NCBI GenBank assembly: GCA_002099365.1
Contig: MSED01000008.1
Location: forward strand, 1,364,001 to 1,428,000
From: Phialophora verrucosa
Taxonomy: Eukaryota > Ascomycota > Eurotiomycetes > Chaetothyriales > Herpotrichiellaceae
Length of the DNA stretch: 64,000 bases
Direction: 5' to 3'
The notes under the pieces were generated by a model. That model was not told where the DNA came from. It saw nothing but the letters and a program-made list of their open reading frames with translations, and did no database searches. The stretch's first letter is position 1; each line of letters begins with the position of its first letter. Both the position numbers and the translations under genes were made by a program. This document shows positions 11,584-22,846 of the stretch, piece after piece.

Positions 11584-13914
11584 ATGCTGGCGTCTCTCGT
11601 CCTGTTTCTCGCTTTATGGCTTCAGCAGTGCTGGGCTCAGAATTCCGGGTCCTGCCCTGTCGTGACCCAGCACCTGACCGATCCACCGTACGACAATTAC
11701 TTCTATTCGGATTGCAACAGTGACACTCAGGTCGTCGTCACCAGTCCATTACCAGACTCAAACTTGAGCATCATCGGCCCTCGGTTCATTGTTGCGTGGC
11801 CTGCTGGTGCCAGCGGGATTTGCACCTTCTTCCAGCCCCAAGCCGGACCAAATGGATCTCTCGCCATTGAGCTCGTCAATTCCACCGTCGGAAACCCGTT
11901 GGGCCCCGTATACAGGACTGCCCAAAATTCGGACAACCCATTTGTCGGAGTGCAAGGGGTTCTTGCATTCAACAACTCTGCTACATTGACCATTCCGATT
12001 CTAGGGAGTATAAGAACCATACGGGATTTCACAGAAGGACCGAGTCTTCTTCGTCCAGTAATTCAGGATGCTATAAACATTACAAGATCAAACGGAACGG
12101 GAGCGACCATTTCACGACTTTGTGAGTCTCCCGTAACCAAGCAGGCTCGCGAGAATTTCCAACATCATTTCTTCGTCCTATGATGCTCAGACACTGACAA
12201 AGACGTAGGGCTTGACAATGTCACCACCACCATCTTCACTTTGGTTCCCTATCAGAATTCAGCTTCCAACATAACAATCAATCAACGGAACAAGACCATA
12301 AGCTTCGGCGCCGGATTTTACACCTTTTCTGCCAGCTTCAACTACCCGCAGTTGACTCAACTGCCACCAAGCCGAGTTCTGAATACTGCCTCGCAGAACC
12401 TGATCAATCAGCAACCGGACCAAACCACCTCTCTTTCTTTCCTCTCCTACACCGAGAAGCTGCTCGCTGGAGCATGGAGGTTCCTCACGTACTTTGGCCG
12501 GGACAGCATGATCAGCGCTCTGCTACTGGAACCTGTGCTCAGTCAAGGCAATGGTTCGGCCACTGAAGCCGTCATTGGGGCCGTCCTTGAACGGCTCAAT
12601 CGAAGTGACGGGTCTGTATGTCACGAGGAGACTATCGGAGATTACGCAACCTACCTCAACTTGGAGAATAACATTACCAGCACGGCGCCTGGCTTCACTT
12701 ATCCAATGATCGATACCGACTACTATCTCCCCGTGCTCATGGCGCAATACTTCAACAGCAGCCCTTCTCGTGTAGGCCCCCTGCTTAGCCGGAACGCCGG
12801 CTCGATCGACGTCCAAAATCGCAACCTGACGTATCAGGCTCTGGCGCTCATCAATGCTCAGAAGATCATGAACATCACTGCAGCGTTCGCCCAGAATCAG
12901 ACGCCGGCAAACCTCATCCATCTCAAGCCCGACCAAATTGTGGGACAATGGCGAGATTCGACATACGGCCTCGGTGGAGGACGGATCCCATTCGATGTGA
13001 ACACCGCCCTTGTGCCTGCCGCCCTCAGGGCCATCGGTCAGTTGGCACGAACTCCAGGCGTCTTCCCCAACAGTACCAACACGACTTCTTGGCGTACCCT
13101 GGCCGACAACCGTGCGCAAATCTGGGAAGAAAACACGCTCCAATTCTTTGAGACGAACATCACAGCCTCGACTGCGCGTTCCCGCCTCCAGAACTTCGCC
13201 AACACAGCCACCTTCTATGACGGCCCTGCAAACGCATCTTCGCTTCCTTCCTCAGGTAATCTGACAATGTACTCCATCGCACTCAACGGGTACAACAATC
13301 TGTCGTCGGTGAATGTCCAACACAGCGACACTGGGTTCCGCTTGTTCTTTGTCAACGCCTCTGCCTCGACTCCCGGAGCTGCCGCACAGGAAACCCGCTT
13401 CATCAACGCCACAGCCAGTAGCTTGATTCGCTCCTTCCCAGCCGGTCTCATGACACCGCAGAGCATGATCGTGGCCAACCCGGCTCTCTCCGGCTCAAAC
13501 GTGCTGGTTGCGAATTTCACGAACGCCGCGTATCATGGCTGTGTCATCTGGTCGTTTCAGCTGTCCATGATGGCGAAGGGTCTCGAGAGACAGCTTGCCA
13601 GATGCAACACGGCCGGCGGCACCTCGAATTCCACCACAACTCCAGCATGGTGCGACGACTCCTCGGTTTATAACAACGTTTTGCTGGCATACAATACTCT
13701 CTGGGACAGCATTGAAGCCAACTCGGCACAGTTGCAGGGCGAGGTATGGAGCTGGACATACAATAACAACACGGGCAACTTCACCACGACGCCGCTGGGT
13801 GTTCTGCCTCCTCCACCAGGCGTAAGTGCCGGGACAGAGAGCGATATCAGACAGCTTTGGAGCTTGACATTCTTGGCTGTGACGAGGAACCAGAATTTGA
13901 CAGTGACGCGATAG
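11584..13914 (+). CDS. secreted glycogen-debranching-enzyme-like glycosidase
   Basis: Secreted protein of about 747 aa, exons 11584-12121 and 12209-13914 (intron 87 nt, phase 1, rebuilding SRLWLDNV). The open frame extends 19 codons further 5', but the ATG at 11584 gives a clean signal peptide (MLASLVLFLALWLQQCWAQ), so I chose it. Many N-x-S/T sites fit passage through the secretory route. The second half looks like the (alpha/alpha)6-barrel of amylo-alpha-1,6-glucosidases: WRFLTYFGRDSMISALLLEP, GSVCHEETIGDY, YPMIDTDYYLPVLM and GGGRIPFDVNTALVPAALRAI. Intracellular glycogen debranching enzyme is far larger and bifunctional, so this would be a stand-alone, exported relative. Substrate is unknown; an alpha-glucan or another plant or fungal glycan is possible. 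The family call is moderate and the reaction is inference. Confidence 0.75.
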
Positions 13915-14198
13915 CTGCAAGAGCCGGGATAGACTCGATCGACTAATTCGATGTACATAAGAATGACAATAGCACCAGACTCAAAACAGGGATGAGGGAG
14001 GAGAATTATGTAAGTAATGAAGAGGGACATGCTCGCAGCACAGCACAGCCTTACTTGCGAGTATATAATTCTATCATATGGTACGTGTCGGTCCTCATCA
14101 CGTAGTGCCCACCTCGCACGTGAACCATGTGGAATATCATGATGATCTCCTTCCATCATACGTGCGGTATGTTACACCACCTTGAGGTCGGTTGCGAT

Positions 14199-15715
14199 CT
14201 ACAATCTGGCCTGGAGCTTCTCGGCAGTCTCGCCGAGCGCATAGTCACTTCTCCCCACCTTACTCCTGATCTTCTCGAAGTCCTGCTTCGTGACCCCCCG
14301 GGCCTCGACCGCAGGATTATAACCCACGCCGCTCAACTTCGCGATCTCGGCGTCACTCTGGCTGACGTCGGTGTTCTTGCGGCCGTCGGCGCGTTTATAC
14401 ACGGTGATGACGACGGCGCCGCCCAACCCGAGATTATGCTGCAGCGCGACGTCGACGTCCTTGACCAGCCGGCCATTGTTCGCCCAGCCCCTCAACTGCC
14501 ACGTCAACTCGGCGCACTGCGCCAGCCCGGTCGCTCCGAGGGGATGGCCCTTCGAAATCAGACCGCCCGACGGATTTATGATGGGGCCTTTGCCCCCGTA
14601 CGTGATGTCCCCGTTCCGGACCATGTGGTGGGCGGTGCCGGGGGCGCAGAACCCGAGCCCCTCGAGCGTGATGAGCTCGTTGGCCGAGAAGCAGTCGTGC
14701 ATTTCGCAGACTTTGACGTCGGTGGCTTTGACGCCCGCCTCGGCGAGTGCAGCCTTGGCGGCCCGTCGCGTCATGTCGAAACCGACCAGGTCCATGGCCG
14801 AGCGGGAGAACAGGGCGGGCGAGTCGGTCATGAGGGATTGGCCGGCCATCAGGATGGCATGGGACTTGAGTTCGGGCCGCGAGTCTAGGAAGCGCTGCGA
14901 CACGATGATGGCGGCGCCGGCGCCGTCCGAGGTGGGCGAGCATTGCAGCTTGGTGAGCGGGTAGTGGATCATGGGGGACTTTTCGATCTGTTCGAGCGTG
15001 TAGACGTCACGGAACTGCGCGTAGGGGTTGCGCGACGAGTGTTCGTGCGAGATGCGTGCGATTTCGGCGAAGTCGCGGGCTGAGGCCCCATACCTGAGCG
15101 GGGACGGGGATGCGTCAGTATAGGCTAGACGTTATATGGGACGTATAGGTCGATATGTGGAGTGAAACAGTGGAGGTAGGGATGGCGGAGGCACCGCGTG
15201 GAAAATCCTCACACCCACACGACTTACTTCTCCATGTACTCCCGGCCGGCGTTGGCGAAGAACTGCGCATTCCTCGGCGAATCGTGCTTGCCGTGCGTCT
15301 CCTCCATCAACCGCGTCCCCAATCCCATGGGACTGGGGCGGTCGTCCCAGATGGACTTGATGCTCCCGGGCTTCATGGTCTCAAAGCCGATGACCATGGC
15401 TACGTCGATGATGCCGCCTCTGATCAACGTCCTCGCCATCTGCAGTCCCGTCGACCCCGTCGCGCAGGCATTGTTGGTGTTGTAGATGGGGATGTTCGTC
15501 ATGCCGAACTGGTAGAATATCCTCTGTCCGGAGGTGGTGTCGCCGTAGCAGTAGCACGCCACACCAGTCTGGACATCGTCGTACGTGATATGTGCGTCCA
15601 ACAGGGCCTTTGTCCCGGCCTCGAAGCCCAGCTCGGGATACGGACGGAGCTGGCGCGGTTTGATGAATTGCGTAAGGCCGACGCCAAGGACGTAAGCGTT
15701 CTGTTGGAATGACAT
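14199..15715 (-). CDS. SCP2-type thiolase (acetyl-CoA acyltransferase), peroxisomal
   Basis: Thiolase of the sterol-carrier-protein X class, which cleaves 3-ketoacyl-CoA in peroxisomal beta-oxidation. Minus-strand exons 15715-15228 and 15093-14199, intron 134 nt, about 460 aa. The nucleophile cysteine is in NNACATGSTGLQ (about C84). The later catalytic residues sit in HDCFSANE and in GGLISKGHPLGATGLAQ. The protein ends in ARL, which fits the peroxisomal targeting type 1 pattern. Animal SCPx carries an extra C-terminal SCP2 lipid-binding domain; this protein stops after the thiolase part, so the SCP2 domain, if present in the organism, is encoded elsewhere. It converges with the glycosidase gene, 284 bp away. 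Class and compartment are well supported; the acyl substrate is unknown. Confidence 0.93.
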
Positions 15716-16089
15716 GATTGCAAGGACACGGTTGTTGATAGACGTTGCTGCTAGCGAAAAAAGAGTTGGAGGCGTGTTTGATATAACCTCGAGCCATTGA
15801 TTACTGCACACCGGTATCCGGTAAGCTGGCTGACTTCCCCGCACTTCAGTGCCGGTGCCGGCGGGCCTCGGCACGACTAATATAAGGTTTGATGCATCCC
15901 GTATCAGGTTAGACCCACTGGAGCCCGTTAGCCACCGCCACACAGAAACGCGAGAAGGCGCGGTCGCGGGTTGCGAGTCACGTGTGAGTGCAGCCAAATC
16001 TCTCCATCTCTGGAGGGGCGAACTTTCTGTTCCTGACTCTGTTGCCATTGCATGCGGTTCCAATCCACGACCTGCTGGTAGGTCCTCTC
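15716..16089. other. divergent promoter region
   Basis: 374 bp between the thiolase gene (minus) and the HNH gene (plus). The HNH reading frame stays open upstream to 15988, so a longer N-terminus cannot be excluded. Confidence 0.4.
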
Positions 16090-17510
16090 ATGTCTTTACA
16101 ATCCTCCATGCAAGGTGTCCTGGATTTCTCGTCTGTTACTCCGAACCCTGATCCGGCTGCGCCCCATCATAGACACCAATCATCCCTGCAAGGTTTCCTC
16201 GACTTCTCCTCATCCGTTTCTCTGAACCCTGATCAATGCAGTCGGGCGACTGAGATCTTCAACCAACTCATCCCTCATTATGAACCCCTCCAAGGCGAGC
16301 ACAGGGCATACAAATATGTTACCCTTCTCCAGACCGTCCATGAATCCGTTACGTCCAAAGACAACTTTCTAAACAACTTCTTTTTGTTCATTGACGCAGA
16401 CCTTCGCCATGGACATGACCTCGACCTCCGCGATGAACAAGACACGGACATTCGCCATAGTCAAGACGCTCCTGAGCTAGACTTCACTGAACTCCTATCT
16501 CGCTTCGACAATCTACATTCTTGGAGCCATGAACAATTGAACAAGCTCCAGGGAAGCCTGATCAACTTTTCAGACTACCTGGTGAATAACTTCTTTCTAC
16601 CACGTATGGATACTTCTTCTGCTCATAGTCTCCAAAAACTGATATTGATATAGTCAAAGCGACTGGCCGAAAGACTCCTCAACCTTCCCCCGCCGCCTAC
16701 AGTCTACTCAGTCTGCTCAAAACTACCGACAATAGCACTGGCACCGCACACCGACTGAAGGGTCTGCGGGAGAAATGTCTTATTCGCGATCACCACCGAT
16801 GTGTGATCTCCCGCCGGTTCGACTTTAGTGAAGCAACAGTGCGCTGGAAAAGAGATGGTGACAATTCGAAGGACGACGAGGGGCTTCTGCTGAAGGACGA
16901 AGAACCACTCCCTATTTTTTTAGAGGTAGCACATATAATTCCTCACTCTCTCATGTCTCTTTCAGGCGGTGCTGGGGATCAACTGGTAAGTGCTTCCACG
17001 CTGTCACTCGGTTATTTTCATTGACAAAATCGTTAGAGTGAATCCAAGAGAATAGCCCTGCAGATATTGAAAATGTTCGATTCTGATGCTGGCTTCCTCA
17101 TCGAGGGAGCTAATATTGACAGTCCGACCAATGCCATGGTGCTGTCGCAGGAGTTTCATCAGCTGTTCGGGGCGTTTGAGGTATCCTTTCAGCCATCAAC
17201 CGACCAGTTTCCACACTCCTACAAGATCGACTACATTAACCCTACGATGCCTTTCCGCAACCCTCTACTTCCTATTAATCGCCGACTCTACACCACGCCG
17301 GACAAGGCCATCGATCCACCCCATCATAAGCTTCTTGCCGTTCATCATGCGATCGCGCGTATTCTCCATCTCAGTGGTGCCGGAGACTATATCGATCAGA
17401 TCGTTCGGGACATGGAAGAAGTGATCATCAAGGAAGATGGCACTACCGAACTTGGGCTCTACGTCGGCTTGAAGTTGGGTGGCTGGTTGGAAGGAATTCC
17501 AGTTTGTTGA
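16090..17510 (+). CDS. HNH-endonuclease-domain protein of filamentous fungi
   Basis: About 439 aa, exons 16090-16603, 16654-16985 and 17037-17510, with 50- and 51-nt introns of standard form. The C-terminal half has an HNH_2-like signature: a first cysteine in DHHRCVIS, the core LEVAHIIPHSL, and after the second intron a SPTNAMVLSQEFHQLFG segment that fits the N...H part of the HNH fold. Proteins of this type are abundant in Pezizomycotina and unassigned in function; nuclease activity is inference. The N-terminus holds an imperfect duplication, QSSMQGVLDFSS and QSSLQGFLDFSSS, about 26 residues apart. A segment rich in Asp/His and Arg (around residues 110-135) follows. The start at 16090 is the first ATG that keeps both copies; the frame is open upstream. 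Confidence 0.8.
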
Positions 17511-18205
17511 GCCACTGGGTTGAGATTAGGCTCAACGAACGTGCATAATATTGTTTACGGTGTCGCCCAAGTGTACCCACTCCTGGCACTTCCGTTACCG
17601 AACAGAGTACCATCACCAGTTTCGCCGACGTTCCCGGCTTCCTCGCATCAACGAGGGACTGGCCCGGCCGACAACCGAGGCTCCTTTCTACCCGTCGACG
17701 AGCTGAAGAGTATGGTCTGTATTACTGGGGGTTCTATTCGTACAGGATATCTCTCTAAAAAGATGAACGTCTAAGTACAAAACTTCTGGCCCAATCGTCT
17801 GAACAAGCCATGGATCCCGCATACACTCATCTAGCAGGGAAAGCCTGGCAAGTCGAATTAGACTCGTACCAAGAAAGAAAGATTCTCTCGTCAAACATGG
17901 ACACGTTCAGCTACATCATCTCATCAACGCATATCCTCTCATCAAGACTTCCAGGGTTCCCTGCTGCCGCACGAATGCGGAAGAATGCGCCGTATCCGTG
18001 CTGGTAACGGAAGGTGTCTTGTGAATACTGTGTAGGTCGAATGCCTGCGTGGTGCGCGAAGCGCTGCTCCGCACTCTGATGTCAAAAGGATTTTAGAAGG
18101 GTGTAATTCGAGGCGATGCTGCGATTTGTTGGACAGTGGCGTGCTAGCCGCAGTCCTGAGGTTAAGAGGGAAGGATGCCTGGAGGCGTCAAGGCATAGCC
18201 AGCGG
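17511..18205. other. convergent intergenic region
   Basis: 695 bp between the 3' ends of the HNH gene and the first single-finger gene. Only short frames; I see nothing else. Confidence 0.45.
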
Positions 18206-19438
18206 TCATGAGCCTTGCATGTAAGAATCGGTAGAATGGAACGATTGATTCGAGTTCGAGATCGTCTGACTCATCGGTGGGAAATAGGTCCGTTGGATAT
18301 CAATGAGACCCCAATCCACCGGAGAAGGGGCAACAACGTCAGTTTGCAATCCGGATGTGAAAGAACCTTGGATATAACGGGATATTTCTGTTTCGGTGCC
18401 GGATTGTAATATGTCCGGAAGGACGGTGTCTGGGTTGGGAGTTGAGGGGCGCTCACTTCCTGGCTCACCAAGAGAATGAAGAGGTGTGTGCGGTGTCGAA
18501 GCCGCAAATAGCGGCTGCGGCTGCGGTTGGGGTGTCGCAGGCCACATAACTTCACCTGACGTCCTGGACACAGTATGTTCATGCGGATTGCTTGCACTAG
18601 GATACTCGTGAGTGGGTATCTCTTGCAGTGAAGTTAGGGGGTCGTGGGGTTGCCACTCGGCGTGGCGTGTTTGCATATGGTTCTCATAATGGCCTTGACG
18701 TGTGTAACCCTGGCGGGGATAGCTTCTGCTGCAATTCTTGGAGGGGCAGTAGAAGCGATGGCCCTTGGGCGCCGTACGGCCGGCATTCCCCACAGAGGCG
18801 TGGCCTTCTGTAGGAGTCGGACTCCCCGCGGCACCGGAGGAGCCGGGCCCCTGGCTCGAGCATTGATATCCCGATCCCATGCGGCCATATTGAATGCCAG
18901 GAGGGACCAAGGACTGACTCTCTCTCGATGCTGAGCGAACAGATCCCGTGGCAGGTGTAAGATGGGTCGCTTGATACGGACTGAGACCTGAGCCTCGAGA
19001 ATCAGGCCAAGAAGACCCCGACAGGCGTCGGACATTGCCCAGCAGCGCGAGCACTTCCGGTCTCTTGGCTTGCCAACTCTTATCCTCTCGAATCTGCGCG
19101 ACAAGGTCGAACAGATCCGGTGGAGGATTGTAGTAGATACCTGTATAGTGCCTTTGGAAGAGGGCGCACTGAGACTGCAAGCGAAGGAAACGAAGTATGC
19201 GCCAATGCTGATGGTCGGCTTCGAACAGGTCTTGAATGATTGAAGAATAGTGGTGGAAACATGTGTGGGCGAGCAGTTCCTCGAGCTTCGTCGAGATGAA
19301 GTTAACCTGAGACGTATCAACATGATCGTCGTCTCCGGGAGGGATGGCGAGGCGGGGTCGCTGACGCCCATGTGCTGGGGCACTGCTGGAAAGCCCTGGG
19401 TGATTAGGCGTGACGGATGGTTGAAATCCGAAAGGCAT
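18206..19438 (-). CDS. single C2H2-like zinc finger protein, copy 1
   Basis: Intronless gene of about 410 aa; the first ATG in frame is at 19438. There is one finger-like element around residues 235-265: YCPSKNC, then after about 18 residues NHMQTRH, so C-x4-C ... H-x4-H, a wider spacing than classical C2H2. Upstream is a helical, hydrophobic region of about 100 residues (ISTKLEELLAHTCF through RPEVLALLGNV). Downstream is a long Ser/Pro/Thr/Gln-rich, probably disordered tail with PQPQPQP. The organisation matches the gene at 21488-22846 on the same strand, which also has a helical N-terminus, one finger and a disordered tail. I infer a DNA-binding or chromatin-related role only from the finger; no named family is recognised. 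Confidence 0.7.
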   Translation of the reverse strand: MPFGFQPSVTPNHPGLSSSAPAHGRQRPRLAIPPGDDDHVDTSQVNFISTKLEELLAHTCFHHYSSIIQDLFEADHQHWRILRFLRLQSQCALFQRHYTGIYYNPPPDLFDLVAQIREDKSWQAKRPEVLALLGNVRRLSGSSWPDSRGSGLSPYQATHLTPATGSVRSASRESQSLVPPGIQYGRMGSGYQCSSQGPGSSGAAGSPTPTEGHASVGNAGRTAPKGHRFYCPSKNCSRSYPRQGYTRQGHYENHMQTRHAEWQPHDPLTSLQEIPTHEYPSASNPHEHTVSRTSGEVMWPATPQPQPQPLFAASTPHTPLHSLGEPGSERPSTPNPDTVLPDILQSGTETEISRYIQGSFTSGLQTDVVAPSPVDWGLIDIQRTYFPPMSQTISNSNQSFHSTDSYMQGS

Positions 19439-21487
19439 GTTGAAAGCTAGCTGAGGCCGCAATCAGGCTGAAGGTAGAAACCATTCAGAGACAGAAAGCC
19501 TGCCCGATCAGAAGCGCGAGGATCGCACAGAAGGGTGCGGATACGACACCAATAGTTCAAGGCGAGACAACAAGAAGCAGTGAGTGGCACAGAAAGTAGT
19601 AAGGGAAGGCTGAATTGAATGAAGCTTGCGTCTCAAGACGAGGCTCTCTCACCGATGATAAAATGGGCTGCGCTGGAAGGGCGGACAGAAGATAGGGCGG
19701 ACGACAGGCTTATGAATGCGTGCAGGGCATGGCATGGGCGTACAGGAGAGGAAATGTCGTATGTGGACGCTAACAGGAGCTCTGGACAAGGCAGACCGGC
19801 TGCTATCATTCTTGTTGCGTTCATATTAGCAGATGGTCCGAGTAAGACTGGAAAGAGAGAGAGAGAGAGCAGAAGTTGGGGAGCTTCACAAGTTTCGAGG
19901 TTTCGGCTCGTTTGGGGAAAGGAACACATGCTGGTGGAGGCGCTGGAGAGCTAAAACGTTCTGTCTGGGCATGCCTGTGGCGAACGACAGGCTTGCCTCA
20001 GGCACCACAGTCCCCACTGGGGCAGTGAAGCTGGTGTCCCTGTGCTCCTGATTTGCTGACTTGCACACTCAACCAACCCTCATCACTTTGCTTGTGTACG
20101 CCGTTCCTATGCGCACGTAGAAATGCCGTAGCTCTTTGACATCTTTCCTGAGATGCTCTGCTGTCGCTCGATTCCGACCTGGGACCCTTGTTCAAGATCT
20201 CCTAAATCTCGTGAGCAAGTAACGGCGACACCACCGGGTTGGCTCCATATAAGTTTGTGTACCTGACTCACCCGAGCAGCAGCTTCTGACCGTCGGTCAT
20301 GTCAATCGCCGCGAATCCGGTGTTCACTCTTGTGGACGAGCCGCATCACATCCATGGGCATGAATCCAGGATATGAAACGAGATGTAGTCTCCCCCCGAC
20401 TTACGCCGCATTCAGTTACCTGAGCTGCCCGCCACAGACGGGCACCTTCTCCGTCATAGGTCAAACGCACTGCGTGACCCCAGGGATGCAGCAAAATCGA
20501 AGTCGAAATCTATATTTGGTGCCGATCATGGCTTCGTCGTGGCGCAACAACGGGAGCCTGCCCCTGCCTGCCACAACAGCCAATGCTTGAAAACACGCCC
20601 TTCCAGACTTCGGCTACTGCGTCAGACGAGGCTGATGGAAAGCGGACATTCGGCGCTTGACGATAACTTTCAGCCATGCTCGCCATGTCGCAGCAGTGAC
20701 AAAAGAGATCTTTTCTCTGCTTGGACCAAACATTGACCAGCGACGGGCGGGCACTTGCATTCACCTTCTGCATGTCCCAGGCACCAGGCACGCGTCGGAC
20801 CCACCGCCATTGCCAGCACAGCAGTTCGTGCTCGATGCAGATGTGCCATCCACAAACAATCCGCATTGCTCTTTCCGGCAATCAAGCGAGGGAGCGGCTG
20901 CGGACTCTCTCCTCCCCTGCAGCTTGCAACACGAGATTCGAGTTCTTCTTCGCTCGTCGAGCACACCCCCTTGACTCCCGCGCACATCCGCTGTCCCAAT
21001 GGCCGATTGCCACACCCTCTGCTTGACGAACCCTGTGCCATCAAACGAGGAGATCGATATATATCTGCATTAATAGAGAATAGCTCTAGCCGGTCTGTCT
21101 CACCATTTCCCGTCAATGATATTGGCAAATCGAGTGCGGGTATTCAAGCAGGAAGGGCCTCCTTCAAAAGAACTGCACCGACAGTACTTCAAACAACACT
21201 GGTTCTGCGCTCTCCCCTGCTTCCATATCAAGACCTAAACACGTTGCCACAGACCTCTACTGGGGCAGGCGATGAATGGGCACCACCACTCACGATGCGC
21301 CCTTCTTGCCGGGTAAACAACCGCAATTACCCTTTCTACCTAGTCCCCTGCAGTCACCATCATATCAAATGGACACAGAGTATGGACGAGAGAACGATCT
21401 AGCCATCGTCAATGCCTTTCAATCAGGAGGAGATGTCTCAATGTACACTGTTGCGCTGAGAAACGCTCTGGACCCATCGACTCCAGA
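19439..21487. other. intergenic region between the two finger genes
   Basis: 2 kb with a GA repeat (about 19855-19871, GAGAGA) and many overlapping short frames. A plus-strand frame at 21276-21542 (88 codons, from an ATG-containing stretch) overlaps the end of the downstream gene and could be a short exon or chance. No gene is supported. Confidence 0.4.
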
Positions 21488-22846
21488 CTATCTCGACCTG
21501 CCGTCGCTATACCTGTGTCTTTCCATCATTTGGAAATCATAAAATCCTACGGGCCCTACTTCAGCAGGCGACAGCCGAGTCGTGTCGTCAGGACCTCTGT
21601 CCGAAACGATGTCAGGCTGGAGTTGGTGGCTGTTCGGACTGAATTTGAAGCCCTCGAGAAGCGAGCTGTTCGCCAGCCCGCTGGTAACTTGCCCTTCTCG
21701 GGAATCAGCCTGATTCAGACCTCCTCGCATAACACTGGCGTGAAATCCAGTATGGCTAGCATGAAAGAGCACGCCATTTCCGATGTGTTCAAGCCCGTGC
21801 GCGCTCCGGTCACCACCGCCTCCGATCTCTCCGTTCCCAAGCTCCTGCGATGACCTGCGGTAGCTCAAGGGTGAGTCGGTAGCGTTAGTAGCTGCCGAAG
21901 ACATTACATCCCCTTGAACACTTGGTTGCGGGGACAAGTCTGGGATCAGAAAGTCTGAAGGATCTTGATTGCGGTATGGGGATTCAGCATGGCAACTGCG
22001 CATGTGATTGCTGAAGTTGCCAGCATTCCTGAAGGGTTCATGCTTGCAGTTGGTGTACGGGCATTTGTACCTTTCCCCTCGTGGTGCTCTTCTTGGCTTC
22101 CGCTGAAATGGACTTTGTGGTGTGCTTCGCGCATTTCCCGCCGAAAGGGGCGTTGTGACTGCTGTTCGACCGCTTTGTGCAGTTCTGGGACTGGAGATCA
22201 CCAGGACCGGACTTGTCTCTTCAGACCTATCGAGGTCTCGACCAAGATGGTGACTACCCATCGGTCCGACATCTTGCCCAGAAGACCCGGACGGCGTATG
22301 GGGTGGATCCCGTTGCGGAACAGTCGACATGATGACGTTGATAAGGTGAGTCTGCAAGTGCGGAAAATCGGTGTGATCTCTAAGGTCGTTGATCAGGATC
22401 CCAAGGTCATCAGGAAGCCTTCCATAATTTAGGGCGAGGCAACCAGTCAGCAGTTGGTGGACATGATCCGGCACTTGAGGTCTGTAGAGCTCGATCCACA
22501 GCCCAGGCGGGATGCGGAGATAATTGCAGACGCCGTCTCGATAAGTTGCGATATCCGGGTGAGCAAGAATACTTCCGAAAAGATTGTGCCAGGCGTGGCC
22601 CTGAGCACGGAAAGCTTGAGCTTGCAAACCGTTGCCAAGGAGATCGACCAGAGGTGCTTGATGGAAGTACTGTGGGGATGCCGACTGCTGCATCTGAAAT
22701 GCAGAATCCAGCTGGTTAGCAACTGTGTTGGGGAGAGACGCTCCTGGGTGGTTGGCATCTCGGATTTCTTGCACCGAAGGGTCCGCCTGCGGAAGTCGAT
22801 GTTGGCGCTCTCCATCCCAGGCCAGCGGGAAGGCAGGCTGGTCCAT
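21488..22846 (-). CDS. single C2H2-like zinc finger protein, copy 2
   Basis: Intronless, about 452 aa from the ATG at 22846; the open frame goes 13 codons further 5' without an ATG. The finger is at about residues 262-290: YKCPYTNCKHEPFRNAG followed by FSNHMRSCH, thus C-x4-C ... H-x4-H. Before it lie a hydrophobic helical region (LFGSILAHPDI ... LRIPPGLWIELYRP ... LLTGCLALNYG) and a basic run just ahead of the finger (KPRRAPRGERYK). After it comes a disordered tail rich in Ser, Gly and Asp. The order of parts is the same as in the gene at 18206-19438, though direct sequence identity outside the finger looks low. Probably an old tandem duplication. Function unknown. Confidence 0.7.
   Translation of the reverse strand: MDQPAFPLAWDGERQHRLPQADPSVQEIRDANHPGASLPNTVANQLDSAFQMQQSASPQYFHQAPLVDLLGNGLQAQAFRAQGHAWHNLFGSILAHPDIATYRDGVCNYLRIPPGLWIELYRPQVPDHVHQLLTGCLALNYGRLPDDLGILINDLRDHTDFPHLQTHLINVIMSTVPQRDPPHTPSGSSGQDVGPMGSHHLGRDLDRSEETSPVLVISSPRTAQSGRTAVTTPLSAGNARSTPQSPFQRKPRRAPRGERYKCPYTNCKHEPFRNAGNFSNHMRSCHAESPYRNQDPSDFLIPDLSPQPSVQGDVMSSAATNATDSPLSYRRSSQELGNGEIGGGGDRSAHGLEHIGNGVLFHASHTGFHASVMRGGLNQADSREGQVTSGLANSSLLEGFKFSPNSHQLQPDIVSDRGPDDTTRLSPAEVGPVGFYDFQMMERHRYSDGRSR

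Noticed and set aside
14199..16063. Longer thiolase start at 16063
   Set aside because: The upstream part of that frame has no thiolase sequence; the ATG at 15715 begins exactly where family members begin.
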